A stretch of 64,000 bases of DNA from Amycolatopsis sp. DSM 110486 (GCF_019468465.1 NZ_CP080519.1:8673001-8737000); one strand, 5' to 3'. Shown: positions 26,081-35,538, counted from the stretch's first letter. Made by a program: numbers and translations. The notes: a model not told the origin generated them from the sequence alone.

Positions 26081-26260
26081 TCACGGTTGTTGATCCGTGA
26101 GGTTGAGCGTGGACCAGAACAGGACGGCGACGACGAGCAGGAACGCATCTGCGAGGCCGGAGGTGCCTGCGACGAGCACGACCGCGAGCACCAGGGGGAT
26201 GAGCACGGCTTCGCGACGCGAAATCGCCAACTGGCCTGATGGAGTCTGCTGGGGGGACAC
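26081..26260 (-). CDS. small two-helix membrane protein
   Basis: 59 residues from GTG 26260, preceded by AGGAGA at a good distance. A short polar head (MSPQQTPSGQLAISRREA) is followed by two hydrophobic segments, VLIPLVLAVVLVAGTSGLAD and FLLVVAVLFWSTLNL, and a short polar tail. The same ribosome-site context (CAGGAGATCCC) occurs before the LuxR fragment at 27373. The family is not recognised; the composition supports a real inner-membrane protein. Confidence 0.5.
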   Translation of the reverse strand: MSPQQTPSGQLAISRREAVLIPLVLAVVLVAGTSGLADAFLLVVAVLFWSTLNLTDQQP

Positions 26261-27004
26261 GGGATCTCCTGTGGGCGGGCGGCTGCTGCGGATGGGTGTG
26301 GCGGGGGCCACTGCGGCGGCTGGGCTTGGGCATGGTTCGCTGGGTCTGCAGCAGAGGGATCGGCGGCGACGCGGGCTGGTGGTGTCGATGGATCGTTCGT
26401 GAGCGAGGACAGGGCCTTGGACGGTGGCGGCCGTCGGCTCAGACCTTCGTGCGGCAGGTCATTCCGGCGTCCGGGAGCACCAAGCCAGACGACGCACGTC
26501 CGTCGGGCGGCGCAGGGAGCCACGCGAACGCCACGCGCTTAACCGGTTTCGGCACCCGAGGACGGCGCAGGATGCGCAGCCACCCATAGCGGCCGTCCAG
26601 ACGGTGCCCGGGTGCTCACTCGCGAGGGCATTCGAGCAACAGCCCTGTTCGTGCTCCTTCGTTGCCGCGAAGCCACTGAACAGGCTCGTGGCGACGCTGT
26701 TCATGCACTGCCACAGCCGCATCGGGAACGGCTGGGTAGCGGCGGTCATACGATGCGGCAGCCCGCGCGGTACCAGGCGTGCCGGCTTTCGGACGACGTA
26801 GAAGGCGTCCGCCGGTTTGTCTCGCCGCACGCCTTGCAAGTCTGCGCACAGGCACCGCCGAAGCCCCAGGATCGATCTCAGAGTGCGCCTCGCTGTCGAC
26901 GTCGGCGCACCACGCGCGCGAGACCTCGGCGGGGCGTCCCGACACACTCCTTGGCGGCCGTCACTGGGCGCCGTCGAGGAGCGTGCGCTTATGTGCGAGG
27001 TGGA
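26261..27004. other. decayed region downstream of a regulator fragment
   Basis: The frame of the LuxR fragment stays open on the minus strand to 26459, but the peptide has no recognisable domain after the helix-turn-helix. I see no supported gene. Confidence 0.35.
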
Positions 27005-27373
27005 CCCGTTCGCGCGGTCGTGCGAGCCGAGCTTGCGGAGAGTGTTGGTGATGTGCGCCTTGGTCGTCTCGGTGGATACGCACAGGGCGCGTGCGATCGC
27101 AGAATCGGACAGGCCGTCGGCGACGAGCTTCAACACCTCGCGTTCCCGCGCGCCCAGCTGCTCAGCAACCTCGTCCTGCGGCGCCGCTCTGAGCGGGGCC
27201 ACACGGTAATGCTGAATACGGTAAAGCCTGTCCGGCTCGGTCGCCTGGGCGACGCGGTCGAGCTTCGCGCGCACGGTCTCACGCGCGGAGGCGGTCACGA
27301 GCAGCACAGCGATGTAGTCGTGCCGCCGCGCGGTCGGCAGTGACGAGGATTTCGTTTCAGGCTCTGCAGTCAT
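27005..27373 (-). pseudogene. LuxR-type helix-turn-helix regulator, C-terminus replaced
   Basis: From ATG 27373 (AGGAGA upstream) the protein starts MTAEPETKSSSLPTARRHDY and later has LGAREREVLKLVADGLSDSA and TETTKAHITNTLRKLGSHDR, an almost complete LuxR DNA-binding domain. It loses homology at the final helix, where relatives continue with an A-V-V-F-A-Y-type helix. The frame then runs on into unrelated sequence. There is no receiver or ATPase domain. It is probably a truncated or rearranged regulator. Confidence 0.5.
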
Positions 27374-27723
27374 GGGGATCTCCTGATCTCGGTGGCTTCG
27401 CGGCAGTGGGTGGCGGCCCACAGGTCGAGCTGCTCGCGCTCGGGCAGCCGACGCGGTCATGGTCGGCATTTCAGCAGCAAGCGAACGCAGTGGGCGAGGC
27501 GGCGCCACTGCGCGCGTTACGGAATCACCTCGGCGTCGCCGGGCCAGACTCGGAGCACCCGATCGGCACGGTCGGCGAGCTCGTCGGTTGCCTGGTGCGC
27601 GGCGGGCCAGCCGGGCGGGCCACACAGGGTGTCCACTTGAGGTCGCACAGGTATCGCAGCACGCGCAATGTGTTGTTCGCGTCCGGGAACACACGAGGGC
27701 GTCCGACCAGTCGAGGTGCCGTA
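27374..27723. other. stretch without a recognised gene, upstream of an IS481 remnant
   Basis: It probably includes decayed 5' sequence of the IS481 element, whose first 100 codons are not recognisable. No other gene is visible. Confidence 0.35.
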
Positions 27724-28425
27724 CAGGCCTGGCTCGGCGCCGAGCTGGGTGTGCCGACCCGGACGGTGTCGCGGGTGCTGGCCCGCCACCGGGTTCCGCG
27801 GTTGGCCGCACTGGACCCGATCACCGGACTGCTGATCCGCGCCAGCACCACCACGTCGGTGCGGTATGAGCGGGAACGGCCCGGCGAGCTGGTCCACATG
27901 GACCTCAAGAAGATCGGCCGCATCCCCGACGACGGCGGCCGGCGAGCCCACGGCCGGGCCCAAGCGGGAAGCCAACCGCGACCGCAGCGTCAAGATCGGG
28001 TTCGACGACGTCCACTCCCTGGTCGACGACCACAGCCGGCTGGCCTACTCCGAAATCCTCCCGGACGAGAAAGGCCCAACCTGCGCCGGCCTCCTGGACC
28101 GCGCGATCACCTACTTCGCACATCACGGCATCACCCGCATCGAACGGCCGATGACCGGCAACGCCTGGGCCCATCGCTGTTCCCTGCGCGAGATCTGCGC
28201 CGAGCACGGCATCCGGCAGAAGTCCATCAAGCCCTATTGCTCCTGGCAGAACGGGAAGGTCGAACTCGACCGCACCCTGCAAACCGATGGGCCTACCGGC
28301 AACCCTTCACCAGCAACACCCAACGCGCCGCAGCCCTTGCACCCTGGCTCCAGCACTACAACACTCAACGCCGCCACAGCGCACTCGGCGGACACCCACC
28401 CACCAGCCGACTGCCACCAACCTGA
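27724..28425 (+). pseudogene. IS481 family transposase, truncated and frameshifted
   Basis: The sequence alternates between two frames. LGVPTRTVSRVLARHRVPRL and ERPGELVHMDLKKIGRIPDD (first catalytic Asp) lie in one; FDDVHSLVDDHSRLAYSEIL, NAWAH, and YCSWQNGKVELDRTL (catalytic Glu region) lie in the second; WAYRQPFTSNTQRAAALAPW and HYNTQRRHSALGG return to the first. The N-terminal helix-turn-helix is missing. At least two frameshifts inactivate it. The IS5-family element begins 16 bases after the stop codon, so this remnant may have been the insertion target. Confidence 0.8.
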
Positions 28426-28445
28426 TGGCCAAATACACCTAGGGC

Positions 28446-28453
28446 GTGTCTGA
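28446..28453. repeat. target-site duplication of IS256, left copy
   Basis: GTGTCTGA, identical to 29856-29863. An eight-base duplication is the usual IS256-family signature. Confidence 0.9.
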
Positions 28454-29855
28454 GGGACTGTTCCAAGATCGGTGTTTCCGGCCCGACACGCCGGGCTGAG
28501 GTCCGGCGGGATGGGCACTGTGAGTGATGACATCGGACCTTGTGAGTCGACGCAAGCGTGACGAGAAGCCGGCGCAGCTGTCGCCGGAGCAGGCCGCTGC
28601 GGCGGCGATGGTGGCCGAGGCCAAGGCGCGTGGGCTGGCGTTGACCGGCCCGGACGGGCTGCTGAAGCTGTTCACCAAGAACGTGCTGGAAACGGCATTG
28701 AACGAGGAAATGACCGAGCACCTCGGGCACGAGAAGAACCAGGTCGACCCGGACCGGGAATCGACCAATGTGCGAAATGGTAGTCGGCCGAAGACCGTGA
28801 TCTCGGACGCAGTCGGCGAGGTGCGGGTCGAGGTGCCGCGGGATCGGGAAAGCACGTTCGAGCCGCAGATCGTGAAGAAGCGGCAGCGTCGGCTTGCCGA
28901 TGTGGACGAGATCGTGTTGTCGTTGTATGCGAAAGGGATGACCACTGGCGAAATAGCCGCGCATTTCGGTGAGATTTATGGGGCGTCGGTGAGCAAGGAG
29001 ACGATATCGCGGATCACCGACAAAGTGATAGCCGAGATGCAGGAATGGGCCAGCCGCCCGCTCGATGTGATCTACGCGGCGGTGTTCATTGACGCGATCC
29101 ACGTCAAGGTCCGGGACGGGCAGGTCGCCAACCGCCCGGTCTACGCGGCCATCGGCGTGACCGTGGACGGGCACAAGGACGTGCTGGGCCTGTGGATGGG
29201 CGTCGGCGGCGAGGGCGCGAAGTTCTGGATGAGCGTTCTGGTCGACCTGAAGAACCGGGGCGTTCGTGACGTGTTCTTCCTCGTCTGCGACGGTCTCAAA
29301 GGCCTCCCGGAGACTGTTGCGAACGTGTGGCCGCAAACCATCGTTCAGACGTGCATCGTTCACCTGATCCGCAATACGTTCCGGTTGGCGGCGCGGCAGA
29401 ACTGGGACGAGATCAAGAGGGATATTAAACCCATCTACACCGCACCCAATCCTGACGCGGCGCTTGCCGCATTGGACGAACTCGACGAGAAATGGGGTAA
29501 AAAGTATGGTGCGATGATTCGACTGTGGCGCAACGCGTGGGAAGAGTTTGTACCGTTCCTGGACTACGATGTTGAAATTCGGCGCATGATCTGCTCGACG
29601 AATGCGATCGAATCACTGAACGCCCGCTACCGGCGGGCGATCCGTGCGCGCGGGCATTTCCCCACCGAGCAGGCCGCGATGAAGTGTCTGTATCTTGTGA
29701 CACGCAGCCTGGACCCGACGGGGACCGGGCGCGCCAGGTGGACAATGCGTTGGAAGCCCGTGATCAACGCGTTCGCCATCACGTTCGGTGACCGCTGGCC
29801 GGGAGCCGAAACCTACTGACCGACCCGCCGGAAACACCGATCACGGGATAGACCC
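28454..29855 (+). mobile_element. complete IS256-family insertion sequence
   Basis: 1402 bp bounded by 29-base imperfect inverted repeats at 28454-28482 and 29827-29855; the inner 16 bases, GATCGGTGTTTCCGGC, match exactly. An 8-bp direct duplication flanks it. It encodes one intact transposase. The duplication is perfect and the gene is open, so the insertion is recent. Confidence 0.93.
28524..29819 (+). CDS. IS256 family transposase
   Basis: A 431-residue mutator-type transposase. The N-terminal DNA-binding part contains KNVLETALNEEMTEHLGHEK and VEVPRDRESTFEPQIVKKRQ. The catalytic core has the first Asp in YAAVFIDAIHVKV, the second in VCDGLKGLPETVANVWP, the family C/DxxH motif QTCIVHLIRN, and the Glu in CSTNAIESLNARYRRAIRAR. 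Length and all motifs are complete, so it is probably active. It sits inside its own inverted repeats and needs no other gene. Confidence 0.95.
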   Translation: MMTSDLVSRRKRDEKPAQLSPEQAAAAAMVAEAKARGLALTGPDGLLKLFTKNVLETALNEEMTEHLGHEKNQVDPDRESTNVRNGSRPKTVISDAVGEVRVEVPRDRESTFEPQIVKKRQRRLADVDEIVLSLYAKGMTTGEIAAHFGEIYGASVSKETISRITDKVIAEMQEWASRPLDVIYAAVFIDAIHVKVRDGQVANRPVYAAIGVTVDGHKDVLGLWMGVGGEGAKFWMSVLVDLKNRGVRDVFFLVCDGLKGLPETVANVWPQTIVQTCIVHLIRNTFRLAARQNWDEIKRDIKPIYTAPNPDAALAALDELDEKWGKKYGAMIRLWRNAWEEFVPFLDYDVEIRRMICSTNAIESLNARYRRAIRARGHFPTEQAAMKCLYLVTRSLDPTGTGRARWTMRWKPVINAFAITFGDRWPGAETY

Positions 29856-29863
29856 GTGTCTGA
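29856..29863. repeat. target-site duplication of IS256, right copy
   Basis: GTGTCTGA, identical to 28446-28453; the sequence continues CAAAC, restoring the left inverted repeat of the IS5-family element. Confidence 0.9.
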
Positions 29864-29887
29864 CAAACATCGTCTGTGGCAGCTGGG

Positions 29888-30797
29888 ATGCTGTCGGTCG
29901 TGTCGCGGTTTCAGTTGCTGTCAGACGAGCAGTGGGCGTTGATCAAAGACTTGTTGCCGGCGCGGACCGGTAAGCGGGGTCGTCCGTTTTCGGATGCGCG
30001 GGCGATGGTGGAGGGGATCGTCTACCGATATCGGTGTGGGATCGCGTGGCGGGACGTGCCCGAGGTGTTTGGTTCGTGGCAGACGATCTGGACCTGGCAT
30101 CGCCGGATGGCGGGGGACGGCACGTGGGACATGGTGCTGCAGCGGCTGCTCACCGCCGCGGACGCGGCCGGGCAGATCGACTGGGCGGTGTCGGTGGATT
30201 CCACGATCGCGCGGGCGCATCAGCACGCCACCAACGTCAGGCGTGTCACGGGGGGCTGGGTCGAATTACACGGATCTGCTCGCCGAGCCGCCTGATCACG
30301 CGATCGGCCGCTCCCGCGGAGGCTGGAGCACCAAAGTTCACCACCTCGTCGACGGCAACGGGCGGCCGCTGGTAGCTCTGGTCGGGCCCGGCCAAGCCGG
30401 GGACGCGCCGATGTTTCCGCACCTGATGCGACATCTGCGCGTCGCTCGAATGGGGCGTGGCCGGGCGCGCACCCGTCCCGACCGGGTCCGGGGCGACAAG
30501 GCCTACTCCTCGCGAGCGATCCGCGGGCACTTGCGCACCCGCGGCATCACCGCCGTGATCCCCGAACCTGCCGATCAGGTCGGGCACCGCGCACGGCGGG
30601 GTTCACGAGGCGGCCGCCCACCAGCGTTCGACCCGGTCGACTACCAAGGCCGCAACGTCGTCGAACGCGGCTTCAACCTGCTCAAACAATGGCGCGGCCT
30701 GGCCACCCGCTTCGACAAGTTGGCCATCGTCTACCGCTCCGCAGTAGTCCTCCATGCCGTGATCACCTGGACCAAGGCTTTGTCAGACATGCCCTAG
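29888..30797 (+). CDS. IS5 family transposase in two overlapping frames
   Basis: Frame A (29888-30295) begins MLSVVSRFQLLSDEQWALIK and contains the first catalytic Asp in VSVDSTIARAHQHATN. Frame B continues from the run of six G at about 30250 with GSNYTDLLAEPPDHAIGRSR, second Asp in VRGDKAYSSRAI, and Glu in GRNVVERGFNLLKQWRG, to 30797. A single-base change at the G run joins them. This could be programmed frameshifting, known in part of the IS5 family, or a true indel. The stop codon TAG is formed by GCCC plus the flanking TAG, so it lies at the element border. Confidence 0.82.
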
Positions 30798-31477
30798 GGG
30801 GTCGGATACCCTGGCGCGGAGTTCAAACCTGTGTCTTGGACAAAGATGGGGCCGTCCTGGAGCCATGATGACCGGGTTGGAAGATGTCCTGACCGCAGTG
30901 GCGCTGCGCTGACTGAGCTTGACGAGGAGCTGTCTCGTCACGCAGCGGGTGTGGTCCTGTTGGAGCGGTTGGCCAGCTCAAAGCTTTTCGCTCGCTCATT
31001 GCGGCTGAACAGCTACGGCCGCCTGTGACTGATGAATGTCGAGGTAGAACGCTCGGACCAAGCCCAGAACGCTCAGGTGGTCGCTGCGGGGCCGCACCGT
31101 GGCGTCGCCGAGTTCGACCTCGCGGTGGCGTTCTTTTCAGGCTCGGACGACGTCGTCAGGCAAGCCTGAATCTCGTTGCTGCCGAAGGCGTTGTTGCGTG
31201 GCATCGGCAGCGCGCCCTGCGGCCGGCGACCTGGTCCGGACCTTGGCCGACGGACAGCGCGAGGCTGCGGCGCAGATCTGGCACGCGTCGGCGCGCGAAC
31301 TGGTGACTCCAGGCCCCCCGTCGGCACTGCTTTGCTCTTTACCAACCCTCTTCCCGCCTATATGTTGTTGCCCGCAACATATACGCCGTGGTGGGTATCG
31401 GAATGTGGCCAGGCCGCTCAGCGAGCGGTTGGCTTGTCTCGCCGCCGGGCGTTCCGCCGCGAGGAGGTGCCGTTTCG
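30798..31477. other. intergenic stretch, fragments only
   Basis: The peptide LTELDEELSRHAAGVVLLER near 30910-31027 and the peptide TLADGQREAAAQIWHASARE near 31240-31300 are coding-like but have no start and no recognised family. The ribosome site GAGGAGG for the next gene is at about 31461. Confidence 0.35.
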
Positions 31478-34297
31478 ATGAAGATGCACGGCGAGGCCAC
31501 GAAAGCCGGCAGAACGAGGCTTCGCGCCTCGCGCCGCGGGCGGGCGTGGGGCCGTTTCCGCTCGGGCGGGCTCAGGGGCAGGGCGGGCTTCCTGCTGGCG
31601 GTCGGTGGTCTGCTGCTGGGCTTGGTGACGGTGCCGGCCTCGGCCGCCCCGGTGGCGGGGCCGGGCGGCGGTGGCGACGGCTGGGTGCTGAGCACGAGCG
31701 ACACGGCGGAGAACTACTCGCCGACGTTTGTCGGCAACGGCTACCTCGCCGCACGGGTGCCCGCGGCCGGCCACGGGTACAGCACCATGCCCATCGTCAC
31801 CCAGTCCGAGCTCGCCGGCTTCTACGGCGCGCCCGCGGCGGGGCAGGAGGAGCGAGCGAGCCTGCCGGCCTGGACCACGCTCGGGTTCGGCCGCGGCGGC
31901 GACGTCTACGGGATCGAGGGTTGGTCCTGCGGGTTCGGCCAGTTGTGCCCGACCGCGTACGGGAAGGTTTCCGGGGGCGCGTTCCTCGAGTCCTCCCACC
32001 CCGGCTCGATCGTCGGGAGCTACTTGGCCGGCCTGAACAGCAACGACACCCCGACAGTCGGCGGCGGCGGCGTCATCCCGGTCCGGAACGCGCCGGCCGG
32101 CCCGGCGACGCTGGCCGTGCGGTACGGCAACGGCAGCGGCAGCCCGCAGACCATCCACATCGGCGTGAACGGCGCGTTCCGGCAACTGTCCGTGCCCAGC
32201 CTGGCCAGCTGGGACGACTGGGCGGTGGTGACTGTGCCGGTGACGTTGAACGCGGGCGCGAACACGCTCGAGGTCACCGTCACCGAGGGGGACACCGCGC
32301 GGGTGAACGTCGACTACCTCGCGCTGTATCCGGACGGCGCACAGCCACCGACGCAGATCGCCCCGGCCACGGTCGGCACCACCACGAAGTACCGGCAGTC
32401 GATGGACCTGCGCACCGGTTTGCTGACCACGTCGTTCGACTGGACCTCGCCCGCGGGCGATACGACCAGCCTTGCCTACGAGGTCAACGCCAACCGCGCG
32501 GACGGCCACCTGGGCACGGTGAGCGTGCAGGCCGTTCCGCACTGGAGCGGAACGGCCACCGTCGTCGACGAGTTCGACGGCAGGGGCCTGGACCACGCCT
32601 CGACGACGGACCCGCGCGTGGACGGCAAGACCGCGACACTGTCGCAGACCGTCGTGAGCAACGGGAACCTGGTCACCGCCGGCCTGAACTCGGTACTGCG
32701 CATCGGCGGGAAGACGGTGCCGACCCAGGCGATCGCCGACCCGGGTGACGGCGGTGCCGGACAGCGAGCGACTTTCCCGGTCCGCGCCGGAGAGCCGTTG
32801 CGGATCACCAAATACGTTGGCGTCGCCTCCAGCGTCGACACCGACCGGCCGCTCGCAGCCGCGACTCCGCAGCAGGCCGCCGCGAAGACCGCGGCCCACG
32901 CCGCCGCGGACGGCTATCAGCGCGCGCTGGCACGCAACCGCGATGCCTGGTCACGCCTGTGGCAGTCGAGCATCTCGATTCCCGGTGACCCCACCATGAC
33001 CACGCAGGTCCACGCGTCGATGTTCTACCTGCTCGCGAGCGTGCGCGCCGGCGTCGTCTGGAGCGCCAGCCCCGGCGGTCTGTCCTCGGACGGCTACAGC
33101 GGTCACGTGTTCTGGGACACGGAGACGTGGATGTACCCGGCGCTGCTCGCCCAGTACCCCGACATCGCCGCCGACGCGAACACCTACCGGCAGCAGCGCC
33201 TGCCGGCGGCTCAGGCCGCCGCCGCGGCACTGTCCACTCCGGACCACCCGATCAAGGGCGCTAAGTTCCCGTGGCAGAGCGCGCTGACCGGCAAGGAGAC
33301 AACCCCGGACTGGTCCCCCGACGGCAAGCAGGAAATCCACATCAACTCCGACATCGCCTTGGCGCAGTGGCAGTACTACGAAGCGTCCGGTGACAAGACC
33401 TGGCTGCGGGACAAGGCCTGGCCCGTGCTGCAGGGCATCGCCGACTACTGGGCCACGCGTGCCGTCCCCGACCCGGCCGGCGGTTACGCCATCAGGGATG
33501 TCAAAGGTCCGGACGAGTACCACGACAACGTCGACAACAGCGTGACCACCAACGCCGGAGCGCAAGCCTCGCTGCGCATCGCGATCCGCGCCGCGGGCAT
33601 GCTCGGCCGGGCCGCCGATCCGGCCTGGCACAAGGTCGCCGACGGCCTGAAGATCCCGGTCGACACCACGACGAACATCCATCCCGAGTTCGACGGGTAC
33701 TCCGGGCAGACGATCAAACAGGCTGACGTCACGCTGTTGCAGTACCCGTTGGCGGTGCCGATGTCGCCTGGCCTCGCCCAGAACGACCTCGACTACTACC
33801 AGCAGCGCACCGACCTCGACGGCCCGTCCATGACGGACGCGATCGCCACCATCGCCGGTGCCGCCCTCGGGTCGCGGGGCTGCGACGTCTACACCTCCCT
33901 GCGCAAGAGCGCGGACCCGTACCTGGCGGCACCGTTCGACCAGTGGTACGAGACCCGCACCGGCGGAGCGTTCGACTTCACCACCGGCCAGGGCGGCTAT
34001 CTGCAGGAGTTCCTCTACGGGTTCACCGGGCTGCGCTGGGGAACCGACGCCGTCACCGTCGATCCCTTCCTGCCGCCGCAACTGCCGGGTGTCGACCTCA
34101 CCGGGATCAAGTGGCACGGCCGCTCGTTCGACCTGTCCGTCGGCGCGCGAACGACGAAACTGACCCTGCGCTCCGGCCCGCCGCTCCCGGTCCGGGTCGG
34201 CAGCGGCAGCGATGACGTGCGCCAGGTCAGGCCCGGGACCGTGCTGCAGGTGCCCACAAGGCACCCGGCAGGCGACGCCACGAACTGCGGCTCCTGA
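31478..34297 (+). CDS. secreted GH65-type glycosidase (acid trehalase-like) with carbohydrate-binding insert
   Basis: 939 residues from ATG 31478, which follows GAGGAGG. An arginine-rich N-terminus and hydrophobic core (GFLLAVGGLLLGLVTVPASA) form a long export signal. The N-terminal GH65 domain starts VLSTSDTAENYSPTFVGNGY. A CBM35/6-like module is inserted at about residues 190-285 (VNGAFRQLSVPSLASWDDWA ... VNVDYLALYP). The alpha/alpha barrel has HVFWDTETWMYPALLAQYPD and the catalytic acid in DVKGPDEYHDNVDNS near residue 678. GH65 enzymes cleave alpha-glucosides such as trehalose, kojibiose or nigerose. The insert suggests binding to polymeric carbohydrate outside the cell. Confidence 0.88.
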   Translation: MKMHGEATKAGRTRLRASRRGRAWGRFRSGGLRGRAGFLLAVGGLLLGLVTVPASAAPVAGPGGGGDGWVLSTSDTAENYSPTFVGNGYLAARVPAAGHGYSTMPIVTQSELAGFYGAPAAGQEERASLPAWTTLGFGRGGDVYGIEGWSCGFGQLCPTAYGKVSGGAFLESSHPGSIVGSYLAGLNSNDTPTVGGGGVIPVRNAPAGPATLAVRYGNGSGSPQTIHIGVNGAFRQLSVPSLASWDDWAVVTVPVTLNAGANTLEVTVTEGDTARVNVDYLALYPDGAQPPTQIAPATVGTTTKYRQSMDLRTGLLTTSFDWTSPAGDTTSLAYEVNANRADGHLGTVSVQAVPHWSGTATVVDEFDGRGLDHASTTDPRVDGKTATLSQTVVSNGNLVTAGLNSVLRIGGKTVPTQAIADPGDGGAGQRATFPVRAGEPLRITKYVGVASSVDTDRPLAAATPQQAAAKTAAHAAADGYQRALARNRDAWSRLWQSSISIPGDPTMTTQVHASMFYLLASVRAGVVWSASPGGLSSDGYSGHVFWDTETWMYPALLAQYPDIAADANTYRQQRLPAAQAAAAALSTPDHPIKGAKFPWQSALTGKETTPDWSPDGKQEIHINSDIALAQWQYYEASGDKTWLRDKAWPVLQGIADYWATRAVPDPAGGYAIRDVKGPDEYHDNVDNSVTTNAGAQASLRIAIRAAGMLGRAADPAWHKVADGLKIPVDTTTNIHPEFDGYSGQTIKQADVTLLQYPLAVPMSPGLAQNDLDYYQQRTDLDGPSMTDAIATIAGAALGSRGCDVYTSLRKSADPYLAAPFDQWYETRTGGAFDFTTGQGGYLQEFLYGFTGLRWGTDAVTVDPFLPPQLPGVDLTGIKWHGRSFDLSVGARTTKLTLRSGPPLPVRVGSGSDDVRQVRPGTVLQVPTRHPAGDATNCGS

Positions 34298-34300
34298 CCA

Positions 34301-34342
34301 GCACCCTCGGCCGGACTCCCCAGGGACTCCGGCCGAGGGTGC
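34301..34342 (+). terminator. terminator hairpin after the GH65 gene
   Basis: A 15-bp perfect stem GCACCCTCGGCCGGA / TCCGGCCGAGGGTGC with a 12-base loop, starting four bases after the stop codon. There is no T run, as is common in actinomycetes. Confidence 0.8.
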
Positions 34343-34504
34343 AGCAGCCTGGACCCCGGCTGGCTGCGACCCGAGATGCCCGCGCAAGCGTTGAGCGGAC
34401 CCCGTTCGCCTTCGCGTCCGCCACCCCAGGGCTGAGCGCACGTCGGCCCGACGACCGGGTCGCGGTGGCGCTGCTTGGAAGTGAAGTGACGAGGCCGGAG
34501 CGCG

Positions 34505-34705
34505 TCACGGGTTCGCGGTGAGGAAGTCCGAGCCGTAGACCTCGAGGCAGCGCAGGGCGAGTTCGACGTACATCCAGCGCTGGTCGATGGGGTGGCCGAG
34601 GAGTAGCTCGGCCTGGTGGATCCGGTAACGAACGGTGTTGCGGCGCAGGCGCAGCTCCCGACCGGTCGCGGCCGCGTTGCCCGCATTCGCGAAGAAGCGG
34701 ATCAC
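34505..34705 (-). pseudogene. PucR-type regulator, C-terminal helix-turn-helix only
   Basis: The minus frame reads FFANAGNAAATGRELRLRRN, TVRYRIHQAELLLGHPIDQR and VELALRCLEVYG. This is the C-terminal DNA-binding segment shared by PucR/CdaR-like regulators (RNTVRYR..(Q/A)E..LG). These proteins normally exceed 400 residues. Here the upstream part is replaced, from about 34700, by a fragment of an unrelated gene on the other strand, so only the last 65 residues remain. Confidence 0.65.
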
Positions 34706-34710
34706 CGTCG

Positions 34711-34956
34711 TGCGGAGCCGCCATCACCCGCGAATTGTTCGGTCCAACGATCGTGCGCTGGTACCCCACCGTTCAGTGGTTCAACGGGGACGGATTTGCC
34801 GACCTCCTTCGCGCGATGTCGCTGTATCGGAGGCTCGACCACGACGTCCGCGAGCCCCTGCTCGACGCCATTGCCGAGCCCATCCGCAAGCGGATGGGCG
34901 CTCGAGTATCACGCCATTATCTGAGCGTCCTCCGTGTCGGACAGCGAGCCGAATGA
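34711..34956 (+). pseudogene. SAM-dependent methyltransferase C-terminal fragment
   Basis: A plus-strand frame reading WYPTVQWFNGDGFADLLRAM, SLYRRLDHDVREPLLDAIAE and RHYLSVLRVGQRAE resembles the end of class I methyltransferases that have a Y-x-x-L-L...R-L-x-x-x-x-R-x-P-L-L-D-A-I pattern. The SAM-binding half is absent and the frame begins at the junction with the PucR fragment. Confidence 0.5.
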
Positions 34957-35538
34957 AGCCAGGGCCCGATCTTCGAACCACCTGCTGCGGCCTAGCTAGC
35001 CGACCCTGTCTCCGGTTGGGCTCCGTTGCTCACGGAGCGCCCGATACGGAGCGACACCGGCCGACACAAACGCTCATGAAAAATGCGCCTTGACCTGCGC
35101 AGATCAACCCTGGGCGCACTATGTAACACTCGTTGACATCACTAACGAGGGGATTGAAAGTCCGCGGGCGTTGAGACGTGGCGCTGTCGGCCACGATGCT
35201 GTGGATGTAGTGCGTGGTGAGTGTGAGTCTGGCTTCGTGTTGGCGGTTGGCCACTGGGCGAGAGGCTCTCGGATGTCCGCTGCCGCGCCCTCGATGTGGC
35301 TCTGACCTGCGGAGAAACGTACAGTCGCTACCCGTCGTTGAGCGGTCGGAGTGTCGCTGCTGTCGGTGACTGCTTGGGCACGCTGAAGCTGGCGGGCTCG
35401 GTGAGCTCATGGTTTTGCTGATGCACGCGTACGCGGTGGGTTTCCATGCCGCGCGTGAAGCGTCGCGTTGGCAGGGCTTCGGTGGGAGCCGGCGGGTGTT
35501 GTTGGATGCGGATGTGGAGGTGCCGTTCGCGACGCGGT
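34957..35538. other. intergenic stretch containing a dispersed repeat
   Basis: Contains repeat copy A (35008-35170). Downstream, a plus-strand frame ending at the TAG at 35538-35540 (AVGFHAAREASRWQGFGG, VLLDADVEVPFATR) looks like a C-terminal fragment of an unrecognised protein, just before a terminator. Confidence 0.4.
35008..35170. repeat. dispersed repeat, copy A
   Basis: About 163 bases closely similar to 52603-52767 in the same orientation. Shared blocks include TTGGGCTCCGTTGCTCAC, CCCGATACG, GAAAAATGC, TTGACCTGC/CTGACCTGC, ACTCGTTGACA and GGGATT(G/A)AAAG. Neither copy contains a recognisable gene; the minus strand of each encodes a short peptide (AFFMSVCVGRCRSVSGA / AFFASVNVGKCRSVSGA). 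Its nature is unknown. Confidence 0.75.

Larger units (their letters stand above)
28442..30794 (+). mobile_element. IS5-family element, split by IS256
   Basis: The right inverted repeat CTTTGTCAGACATGCCC (30778-30794) pairs with a left repeat GGGCGTGTCTGA + CAAAC that is interrupted after base 28453 by the IS256 element and resumes at 29864. CTAG sequences lie at both outer ends, consistent with a TA target. Without the insertion the element is about 940 bp, normal for the family. Its transposase occupies 29888-30797. Confidence 0.82.

Noticed and set aside
26459..27811. A 450-codon minus-strand gene containing the LuxR helix-turn-helix
   Set aside because: Only the middle part from ATG 27373 to about 27005 has homology; the flanking parts look like chance open sequence.
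31388..31477. Upstream extension of the GH65 protein from GTG 31388
   Set aside because: The extra 30 residues have no signal character, and the ribosome site GAGGAGG lies before ATG 31478.
35140..35165. GGGATTGAAAG resembling the end of a CRISPR repeat
   Set aside because: Occurs once per dispersed repeat copy, with no repeat-spacer periodicity and no cas genes.
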